Of a stretch of 64,000 nt of DNA, positions 11,691-21,261 are shown one piece after another; positions within the stretch are counted from its first letter, which is position 1; every line of letters starts with the position of its first letter. The notes under the pieces are model-generated. The model worked only from the letters and a program-made list of their open reading frames with translations, was not told the DNA's origin and searched no databases. This DNA is from Massospora cicadina (Eukaryota; Entomophthoromycota; Entomophthoromycetes; Entomophthorales; Entomophthoraceae). The stretch spans positions 62,001 through 126,000 of the forward strand of contig JAKSZP010017318.1 of the NCBI GenBank assembly GCA_022478985.1, read 5' to 3'. The position numbers and the translations under genes are program-made.

Positions 11691-11895
11691 AGTTCCCAAA
11701 GGACAGATGAACCATTAAGTTGGTCATGTCCTGATGATTAGGTCAAGTCCAAAAAAAGGACCTCTGAACCAATCTAGATGGTTAAGTTTGAAAAAAGGAC
11801 CTTTGAACCATAGAAACTGGTAGGTTTAAGTACCCAGGACCCAGTTTGGGGGAAAAGATGGACCGCTGAACTGAAACAAGGTCAAGTCCCAAGGT
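11690..11895. repeat. Hairpin repeat array after integrase, element A
   Basis: Three to four imperfect units of roughly 40-50 bases. A typical arm pair is GGACCTCTGAACCA with TGGTTAAGT, and one unit has GTACCCAGGACCCAGTTTGG. Equivalent arrays follow the integrase in B (53795-53990) and precede an LTR in K (17835-17990). No coding is expected. They lie between two converging genes and might end or stabilise transcripts. Confidence 0.7.
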
Positions 11896-12180
11896 AAAAA
11901 AGAAGAATAAAGATAAAAAATTGTTAAAAAATATTGGAAAAAATATTATAAAATTGCATAGATAAAAAAAAGCTGATATATTTTTAGATTTTTTTTTATT
12001 TTTGGTAATCATCCTCAGTACAGAAATAATTCTGCCTATATCACCTCTTTGGGGAGGGAAAATGGTTCGCTGTAGGAATAAACAGCCTGTCAAAATTGAT
12101 ATGCGATTGAACACTTGCGAGAGTGAGACCTACACAATACCATGTTTGTTGAGTGGACGCTGAGCCCTGAGAAAAAGTGA

Positions 12181-13776
12181 CTAGGGAATAAAAATTGAAA
12201 TGTCAGAAGATGCCAGTCTTGAAACCCTAGAGTGGGGAGGAAAGCAGCAATAAAGAAAGAGGCAATCAGCAAATAACCCTGAGTAATCCTGATAAGGTAC
12301 TGGAGCCATAAGATTAGTCTGGAGCGCCTGCCGATGGGCTTCATTAAATATACTGGACATGTGGGCTGGCAACAAAGAAGGAATACTCGACAGGGGTTTC
12401 TGAATCATGCCCCCTATTAACGCCATCAGCGGAAGATACCAATGGGAAGCTCCAGAGAAGAGATAGTTATGCAGAGAGCGGATTTCATCCTGCAAACGGT
12501 GACTACAGGCTTTGCAGAAGCTAAAGCTGAATGACCGATGGAAACCAGGCAAGGCTGGAAGCTTAATAGACCAACTTCGAAGAACTTGGCCAGCAAAGTG
12601 AAGAGCATAAGCAGCAGTATCCCAATCCAGAAGGTTGTCAAGATCAGAGGGAATCAGCGCTAATGTCAAAGCCTTGGTGACTTGGGGCCAGAGTTCAGTG
12701 TAGGGGAGCTCGAAGTGTATGCTGTTAATATTTGAAGGCTCAGAAACCAGTACATTGGGTTTGTAAAATTTGACTGAGCCATAAGAGGAACTCAGGGAGC
12801 TGGTCTGACCCAGCCAGTAACAAACGATCCAGAGCAACCGGCATAATTCCAGAACATCTATGATGATGTTTAAAGCATCAGCAAAAGAAGCCAAATCCAG
12901 GAGTGTTTTGAAGTCCAACTCTGGAATTGACTGCAAGGGAAGAGTCAGCTGAGAGTTATTCAAGACAATGGCCAGCCTAGTTTTAGAGGGAATAGTTACC
13001 ATTTCCAGTAATTTGATGGAAGGACTATCCAATTTGCACCAGACTAGGCGTATGAGTCCTGGAAGGACCATAAAAGAGGTTCCATCGAGCATCCTGACTC
13101 ATTTGCTGGAAGAGATGGAGGTCTGGATCAGACAGACTATTGAGGAGCTACTGGTAGCGAGATTCAAATTTAACATATGAGCTGGATGAGAGGTGGGATG
13201 TCAGACTTATATAGAAGTTGACATTATAAACTCTATAATCCATTAGGCTCCAATTTCAGGGAAGTTAATCTCAAAATTAATGAGATAAACTCTCCAAAAG
13301 AAGAATTAGTAATGACTTACAGCCAAGAGGTTATGAGCAAAATAACGCGGGAAAGTAGATTAAGTATTATTAATTAAGCCACAAAGTTAACATTGATGGC
13401 AAGGGTCTCCTGTCTAGGATGAGGTGAAAATCAGGAGAACAAGGACGCCGGACCAAGAATCCTGAAAAATGACAGAGGGTCATATACCCTGATGGGGGGA
13501 ACTGAATCCTGGGACTAATATTGTCACAAGTAAATCAATCAGCCCAGCACGACAGAAGGTCATGGGGACCGCGCTCTGAGAAGGTGGTAGCGAGGAGGAA
13601 GAGGAAGAACGCTGTATGCTGAAGGTCATCCTGAGTAGCATTGAGTATTGACGAGTGTACTCCACTTGAACCAATGAAGTATTTGACTGGGTGTCTGAAG
13701 CAGTGTTCTCATGCCCTAGTCCTTTTCTCACTGGAAATCTAGGCAAGAGGGGGGATGTGTTGTGATTTTTGCCCAT
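12181..13776 (-). CDS. AO: antisense gene of element A, unknown function
   Basis: A minus-strand gene between the integrase and the 3' LTR, opposite to gag-pol. The open part is 303 aa (12181-13092). An in-register continuation with shifts goes to about 13200 (SLSDPDLHLFQQMSQDARWNLF), and a serine-rich open piece reaches 13776 across the polypurine tract. I do not recognise the family. Hydrophobic, leucine-rich helices predominate. The element B copy (54266-55320) keeps the same protein text (HFELPYTELWPQ versus HFELPYAELGPE; WYLPLMALIGGM versus QYLPLMALIRSM), which supports real coding. The true start is unknown. Antisense genes are known in some plant Ty3 elements such as Grande. Confidence 0.55.
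13745..13757 (+). promoter_or_regulatory. Polypurine tract, element A
   Basis: AAGAGGGGGGATG sits immediately before the 3' LTR, the expected primer for plus-strand synthesis. The same tract precedes the 3' LTR of B near 55820. Confidence 0.8.
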
Positions 13777-14904
13777 ATTCCCAGCCTGCTAGATTACCTG
13801 GTGTCGCTAGGGGTTAAAACCCTAAGATGTAGTGAATTGGAAAAAAGGTTGGCCCAAGTTTCGTAGGAACTATGTTTGGGGGATTTTTGGGATATTCGCC
13901 TGGTTGTATCCGTTGAGGATTGATATGGATGAATACCTAAGATCTCATTGAGCAGAGTGGCTGACGAAATAGGGGCATCTGATAGTGATTAACTATCAGG
14001 TGTACTGATTGGGATTGGTCAGGTTTCATCACTGACTGATTAGGATTAAAGAATGAGTTGCGAGGCGAGTGATGCCGCCTGCAACTAATGAATCAATTGG
14101 TCAGTGATGTGACCTGCCTTAATGGGTAATAAGTCCCATTTTATAAGCAGGTCACTAGCCAATTATGGTTGGTTTGCTTGGATCGAAAGGAAAATGTTAG
14201 GGATACATTTTCCAATTCTTTCCATTTGAGGTCTCGAGGATGTCCAGTGATGGAATCCTAGCCAGGATGGGGAAGACTAATACTGCCAAGATGAGGAAGG
14301 GTGATTCAATGGCAACAGCTGCTGTTTCATCGAAGAGGTGTCAACCAAGGGTTAGACAGCCAAATCCCCTACTATAGAATTCCCTAGGATTTACTTTAAT
14401 AAACACATTTTTTTTGACGATATTATTATCAACATTATTATCTACAGTAATATTGTCAGTTTGGTGTTTAGTTATACTATCAGCTTCTATTTCGTCATTC
14501 CATCTCAAGGATATTATTGCAGAAGACAATAATTGGAAGACTATCAGAGAGAAGAGTAAAGATTGATTGGGGATCTAGAGATGAAGGAACCACAAACAGG
14601 GATAGCTGCCAACTATGTGTTGGGTGAAGAGAGACTGTCACTGGGGTATCTTAGTGAAGATTGGGTGGACAAAAATATAGGGAATGTATCCCTATGAGTA
14701 TGACTTACACAGTATTTAATCAAAGTACAGGCCGAAGTGTTGGGCCTAATATTAGTTCAATCTCAACTACTAATGATAGTCTCCATACTTTTATCAATTA
14801 ATACATTCTATACAACGCAATGAAGTGTGCGAGGAAATTGAACCTGTGCAGTAAAAAGGTTACTGGGTTGACGGCCAATAATCAACCGCTTAAGTAAATT
14901 TTTA
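13758..14904 (+). repeat. 3' LTR of element A
   Basis: Starts TGTTGTGATTTTTGCCC and ends TTTTTA, apparently short of the final CA, followed directly by the duplicated GCTTG. It is the same length as the 5' LTR. Confidence 0.9.
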
Positions 14905-17196
14905 GCTTGGCTTTTCATAGAAGAGAAGACTGCCAAAATTTGTTTAAGTAACTGATCAACATACAAGTAAGATAGCTGCATATTTTCATTTCCATGAATA
15001 GAAAGGGGTACATCAACTTCTGCAGGCGCCTCTAACACAAAACATAAATGCTGGAAATAGAGCTAGAACTAGGACAAGGGTTTTGAGTCAAATGATTTCT
15101 GTTAACATAGGGAGCCTCTTGCACTATTGATTGATCTTTTGCTGACTTACGGTGAAGGACAAGACAAAAAGATACAGTGCAGTTGGTTCTTTTGTAATGG
15201 ATGCAGTATAATTAGGTGTAACCAAATTGTGGGTGTAACAGCTAACACTTGGGGCCAGGGCTTATTGTTGTTAAAATGAGGTGGCCCATTGGGTTTATGA
15301 AGTTTAGCAGGATTTTTAAATAGCTTCTTTGGTATTAAAGATGGACGTCAAGTTGTATTTCAACGCTTTTAGATAAAGTAGAATATTATGCATATTTTTA
15401 AATGCCAAAACGATGTGGTGATAGCATCATTTAATGTAAGACGATTTTATTCAACCATCGTCTGAGACTTGAAGTAAAAGCTATGGGCGAACTCTATTAT
15501 AGCTTCTACCCAATTAAGGCTAATTAATTTTTAAGTTATGTTTTTGGATGGATAGAGTTGATTGCTCCCGAATTCCTGTAGCAAGGCAGTCTTGGCATCA
15601 GTCCAAGTACAGTAATGCATTAGATGGGAGACCATAATGTCTTGAGACATGTGACTAAGACAGTTCATCAAATATTTAGGCCGTTGATGATTGGTAGTTT
15701 CATCCATAGAGCTTTCATAGAAATATAAAAAAGCGAAGATTCTTCCCTATCTGGGGACGTAATTTTCTTTAAATAAAGGTTCAAACGTATCACTTGGGGT
15801 TGAAGGCTGAACCACATGAATTTGATACTGGGACTGCACTTTCACCTAACAAAGAAGAGGTATCTCAGGAATACACTTGATGATGAAGTGGTTCCACTTT
15901 ACTTTGCAGGTCGTTAACATAATCTATTATTATTCTACTCATTGATGAGTGTCACCAAGAGCTAATTTCGTGGCAATGAGTTGGTTTAATTGCCATATCT
16001 CATTTTTTTAATGTGGTAGTGGCATCTTGGAGTATGAGTTTAGGCTGCTCTGAGGTAAGCACTCTTTGATCCAACCCACATACTACAGCAGGTAGGGCTG
16101 CCATGTTCCTAAAGCATTGATGATGTGCCGTTAGGGAAATTTTAGGGGAGAGGGGAACTCTAAACCAAGTGAGTTGGGCTCCTTGGGTGACGCGTCCTAA
16201 TTGGGCTTTGAGGTTTTTAACTTGTTGAATTAATGCCTGGAGGTGTTCAAGGATTCCTGGAACAGCACTAGGTCCCAGAGGTCCTCTTGGCCCAGGGGGT
16301 CCCCATCCACCATCCTGTCTATCATGGACCAGGAGGTCCTCATTCACCATCATGTATGTTACAACCAGGGAGTCAACATTCACCATCACGCCTGTATAAC
16401 TGGTGGGTCCACACTCACCAGGCACTATTGTGGTCTTAAAAGAACGGAGGCTATTCTGGCCATCACATATTTCATAGATCATTACCTACATTAATTGGAA
16501 GCATTTTTCAACTGAAGTGATAAAGTTATCAACTTCTTCTTGTAATCTGATGGTACAATCTATGACCTGATTATTGATAAAGACTTCTGGTTGACTAAAG
16601 AAATTAGTGAGTTCCATTATAAAATTATGATTTCTTGATCCAGACGGGTTAACACGTTCTGTATCTCATTAATGAGGTGCTGATTTTCCAATATAGCAAT
16701 TCAGTTTTCACTGCTGAACTGGAAAGCATTTTGGTAGTATTAGACGAGCTGTGAATGTATTGTCTCCAATAACCGCAAATGGCGGAGTAATTCCTGATGA
16801 TGGAACCTAGTACTTGGAGCAAATGGTACAATGTGGGATGTACAAGATGATGCAGATAGCGTTCTGTAAGTCCAGCTCCATCCTGATTTACATTATGCAA
16901 AGAACTTTGAGTCAATATCATCATAGGGGCCAGCACTGCAATAACCCATCTTCTATTTACTTGGTCTCCAGGGACAAAGGCCCCTGATAAGAGGAGCTGG
17001 AGGGTTTCAACGAAGTCTGATAAGTGTAGGTTATATTGCTCTGCGGATGGAGTGTGAAGGGTCACCTCCATTGATGGGGAAATAGAATGTCACATGTCAC
17101 CGCTGTATCTCCCATGTGCATATGGATGACCCAGTCAATGAGATGGGCAACTTCACGATCTGAGGCGTTGTTTATGACCAAATCGTTATTGTCCAT
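14905..17196 (-). pseudogene. gag: Element J: gag, right fragment
   Basis: A possible start MDNNDLVINNASDREVAH is at 17196, about 40 bases past a primer site. A shift near 17070 moves to the frame of 16649-17071 (SAEQYNLHLSDFVETLQLLL). A third piece, 16000-16482, has a proline/glycine run GPPGPRGPLGPSAVPG followed by a coiled-coil-like HLQALIQQVKNLKAQL. Further left the Gag-like text is scattered until A interrupts it at 14905. The Gag assignment rests on position and composition rather than a zinc knuckle, which I did not find. Confidence 0.5.
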
Positions 17197-17237
17197 TGTT
17201 TGTTTTAATTTATATCTTTACCGTGACCTTAGGTGTA

Positions 17238-17253
17238 CCTGATGGGAGCACCA
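17238..17253 (-). promoter_or_regulatory. Primer binding site, element J
   Basis: The minus strand reads TGGTGCTCCCATCAGG, close to TGGTGCTCACTACAGG of A and G, about 40 bases upstream of J's first Gag ATG. This sets the 5' end of J's internal region. The LTR should lie just to the right, but I could not fix its far end because K sequence is soon met. Confidence 0.6.
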
Positions 17254-17834
17254 GTCTTGTCAGGACCAAAGGGTTGATACCACCAATCTTTTATTTTTGA
17301 GGTCAGGGGACCCAAAGCTCCTGGATGTTGGAATATACCTTTTTGCTTTTCATAGTCTAAAAGCCTTTACTCTGAATACTACGTCTGAAAAGGTAATTCC
17401 TAAATATATATTTATCCCTAAGTTAATAGAGGTAGACCAATTTGACTTAAAATGGCCAAGAAGAGAGGAATCTTTATTTTATTAGAATTTAAAATATAAG
17501 GGTGATCAGGGAGGTTTCTTTGAAAATCTCCAAGCAGTCCAAGCTAAGATCTATACTTATCACAAGTTGAGGATTCTGTAGCAGGCTAGTTATCTTGATC
17601 AAATTGTATTCTCTTGCCAAATGGATTGGGTTTGAAAACCAAAGTTAGGAAGCTCTGAGGGAGAAATAATAAACTGCATAAGTTGTAGTTGATCGCCAAC
17701 TTTGAGAACCCTTGAGTTTCGTTGATGATTATACCCAATAACTGTTTGGGCTACTTGGTCAGATTGGGATTGATTACCTTTTGCTGACACATCTGGATCT
17801 TCAATTTTGGTAGGAATCCTGACAAATAGGTTTA

Positions 17835-17990
17835 GTTCATTGTGTTGGTTAAGTCTCAAGAGGGGACTGCTGAACCATAATTCTGGTTAAGTTTTAAGAG
17901 TGAACCTCTTAACTAGAATCAATAATTAAAAATTTAAAAAAAGGGACCTCTATCCTACTGAAAATAGGTTGAGTCCAAATGCAAAAAGAG
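17835..17990. repeat. Hairpin repeat array, element K remnant
   Basis: Units such as GGGACTGCTGAACCATAA with GGTTAAGT, and GGGACCTCTATCC with GGTTGAGTCC, resemble the arrays of A and B. Position before an LTR of the same family suggests the 3' end of a third A-type element. Confidence 0.5.
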
Positions 17991-18109
17991 AAAATATAAA
18001 AGGATTATATAGAAGATAAAAATGTGAAAGAAATGTATATTAAAATATCTGTTTCTATTGTGTCCACAATCAAAAGATCCTGGCGGTATCCCACCCACCA
18101 TTTTCCATT

Positions 18110-18560
18110 GAGGAAAAGGGGAATGAATTATGATAGGATCAAAGAAGACCGTGAACATTGGCAGTATCAACGCTTATTGAAACTGAATCCACCATGAAGT
18201 GGCATGAGAAAGGAGATTCAGAAGATCTTCTCTGATCAAAAACAGTGAGCCCGGCTGGGGGAGTACAGGAACCAAAGAATTGGTGAATTTGATCGAGAAT
18301 CTTTTAAACAGCATGGAATCATATAAGCCTAACCTTGTGAAGTACAGGCTTTTCAGATATATTAATTACAATATTGACCAAAATAGTCCCGGTATGGCAT
18401 GGGGCTATCAGAACTGCACTCATATGATGTAGCAGCAATTAGAAAAGAAGAAGAGCAACTGCATTGCTGAGAATTGCGTGAGATGTTTTGAGTGTAGACA
18501 AGATCAAGCTCCACTGAAATTATATTGAACTATAAGTGCCATATAATGACAATAGCCCGA
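18110..18560 (-). pseudogene. Possible AO remnant in element K
   Basis: A stretch near 18290 on the minus strand aligns with the part of AO in A that encodes APVPYQDYSGLF, and the order array, AO, LTR matches A. A competing plus-strand frame at 18232-18530 (VKYRLFRYINYNIDQNS, then CIAENCVRCFECRQDQ) also looks protein-like. I prefer the AO reading because of the context but cannot exclude the other. Confidence 0.35.
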
Positions 18561-18617
18561 GGTGGCATTCATTCCTAAGTTCCTAATTTTTGCTGGATAA
18601 ACTGTCAAATTTAGCTG

Positions 18618-19649
18618 TGTTGGGATTCAGTATGGCCACATTATCCAGCTTTACTAGATTAACATCTGTTTTTTCCACTAAGGAATGATCCCTTTATTAA
18701 TGTGGGAGTTATCATTTTGCATGATAACTATTGCTTGATAAAAACCTAAAAGAATATTAAATAATATGCTTGGATTCAATTCCACTGATCCACTAATTAT
18801 CCAACGGGGAGGATACCTGACAATAAACAAGTTGTTTAATTTTGTTTTATTCATCTATAATCAAATAATCTTGTATGAGTCAATTAATGTTTGTTGCCAA
18901 TTACTTTAGATTTTATAGATGCTGGGAGTTGACGACGCTTTTAGTGACAGCAATTTGCTGGGTAACCTTTTAGGCAACGCGACCTGCTTTCAATAGGTAT
19001 AAGGTTCCAATATCTAAGCATGTTACTAACTTGATAATTATAATTTGCTGGGTTTAATGAGGGCGTTAGAATACGCTACCTCAAAGTTAAACCCAAGGCA
19101 GATTGTTATTTAGTCTGATGTATACTGACTAAGTGGATGGAAAAGCAGATGCCTCATTTGTCAATGAGCGAACTTTGTAGGGTTAATTCATTGGCAATGA
19201 CTGCCATTCTAATGGGGCACGATCAGAAGAGGTGGGGGCCAGATTTCCTTATATATTCCATTAATTTTACATTGAAAAAGAACAAATAAGAACAAATAAG
19301 AACCTTAGTAAGTCTCTTAGATCTTTAGACGAGCATAAAGCTGTATATCCTTAATCTTGGGATTAAATTTGAATGATACGATATCCTTTGTCTAAATTTC
19401 TTGTAAAAACCCATGGCTCCTACGTCAAGAGTGGGAATATAAGTTCATTTGGAACTGCTGAACCTACTGGGTAGTAAAGTAACTTCTAATGAGGGTAATA
19501 AGTTCCTTTGATTCAGAAGTTGTCAACTCTAGATGAAGAGTTGAATGGATGGATTTCCCTTGTTGTCTGGAAGAAATAAAGCCCTTTTAACCTATGAACC
19601 TATTGATAATAGGTTAGTTTCAGTTCAAGGATATTTCAAGTACCTTTAC
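18618..19649 (+). repeat. Old LTR of the A/B family (K)
   Basis: Starts TGTTGGGATTCAGTATGG and keeps the CTAGATTA block of A's LTR. A second matching block (GACCTGC to CTAAGCATG, then GTTAG with ACGCT) is at 18985-19080. The end at CCTTTACA is a guess from LTR length. It is more diverged than the LTRs of A and B, and I found no target duplication. Confidence 0.55.
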
Positions 19650-19712
19650 AGTGGGTTGAAGAAAGGTTGCTAGTACCTTTACTAGGGAGAAACCAGAGCA
19701 GAAGTATACCTT

Positions 19713-20660
19713 TGTGTAAGGATTTGGGGAGCTCAAGCTGTCTCTGGTTGCACACTGGCAGTTTCTAAACAGACACCAGATTAACCAAGCAACTGCTGTA
19801 AATATGGCCTCAAAGCCCTCTAAATGATAATGGAGCGCCATCTTTGCAGCTGCACCAAATTGGCCTGGATGAGCACCATGATGCTCAAAATTTGCTTGAG
19901 GATGGAAAAAATAAATGGCGGGAGGGGAAATGTTTTTAAAAATATAAATAAAACTAAGGAAACAAAAGAGGCTATTATTCTCACAAGTAAAGCATTGATC
20001 TTTATCTAGGGAAAGAGTATTACAGTCTGCAGCACTATTCTTAAGTTCTGTAACTCTTATGTCATTATCTTCTCCAGCTGCATGTTTCCAGGGTTTGCAT
20101 TATGGAGGAGATGGTCAATTCTCAAACTGTCATGAGAACTGAGTTAGGGGATGTGATGGGGCACAACATGATTGGCTGCTCCAATTTAGCTTTCTTTACT
20201 AATTTTGAATGTTTCTTCCAAATTGAGGCGCGCTCCATCCTCAGAGGTTTGGCAATTGAAAGAAAGAAAGAAAATTACCAAAAAGCATCAGAAAGCTATA
20301 TTGGTGAAATAAAGGGAGGGATGGTAAAATTAGGGTTGGAACTAATATTCCTCAATCCATTAAAAATTTTGCATATGATACTCTGTATGATTGTTAGGAT
20401 TTTTAAAAAACGGATTTTTAGAAATGGGTGATATAATTGGGGGACTTACCTGGGTTCTCATACGTTTTGGTAAAGCTGAGGAAATTCTCTACACAAAAGC
20501 TTAAATTGTCAACATACCATTTACTAGGCAGTGGGAAATTGAGATGGGTGCAGATATAGGATATTTCTTCAATTGGTCTTTTCTACCTAAAAGGGGTAGT
20601 AGGCACCATCTGACTCATTTCCCTTTTGGAAAGCCTTACATTACCCTTTCCTTTTTTGTC
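19713..20660. repeat. Non-coding repeat R, copy 1
   Basis: A unit of about 0.95 kb starting at AAGGATTTGGGGA. Its first 230 bases recur at 21262-21510 and the rest at 22680-23520. No conserved protein frame is visible. It may be a fragment of an LTR of an element not otherwise seen here. Confidence 0.7.
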
Positions 20661-21261
20661 AGCCTTCTGATAAGGTTTGACTATTTTGACTCCATTCCCA
20701 CAGGGTAAGTTTATAATTGATGTGGTAAAGTGGGGGCATGATACCGCAAAGTTGAGGATTTAATCAGAAGGATCATCTACCTCTTGGAAAAAATAGGTTA
20801 TCTTATCCTGTGAAACAGGGGTTGAATTAGGGGAATCTGAGCATTCTTGGACAATTTGGGCTGAGAAAGGACTTTAAGTGGGAATTAGTGATTGGAAGAC
20901 CCATTCTCAGTCAAAATACCTAAAGCAACTGGCAAGATCTCTTTATTTGAAGTACAAGGCGCAGCATGGTGAGTAAAATTAAATTTGTCCACTAGAAAAG
21001 CTAGCATTATCTGATATAAAACAATGGAACGGCTGGAGCAACTGTGGTTGCCATGGCAACAGGTATTGTTTCATCCTAATACCAGAACTGACATATGACA
21101 AGCAGCAGCTTATAAATAGTGGCTCTAGGAGCAATATGAGAAGATATGCCAACCAAATGAAAAATTTCACACAAATGGGAAAGGGCATAAAAATACAGGA
21201 AAGGTGACGAGAGGAGGCCCACGCTGAACTACAAAAGAATTATGTAATTTAGTTTACCTAT
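20661..21261. other. Unassigned stretch between R copies
   Basis: No gene or known repeat recognised. A TATAAATA lies near 21110, and the sequence is otherwise unremarkable. Confidence 0.4.

Larger units (their letters stand above)
7285..14904 (+). mobile_element. Element A: internally deleted Ty3/gypsy with antisense gene
   Basis: Two LTRs of 1147 bp in the same orientation flank a broken plus-strand pol, and GCTTG is duplicated at the borders. Against the related element B, A lacks most of Gag, all of protease and most of RT, keeping RNase H and integrase. After integrase come hairpin repeats, then a minus-strand gene, then the polypurine tract and the 3' LTR. It could only have moved with proteins supplied by other copies. 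Confidence 0.9.
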
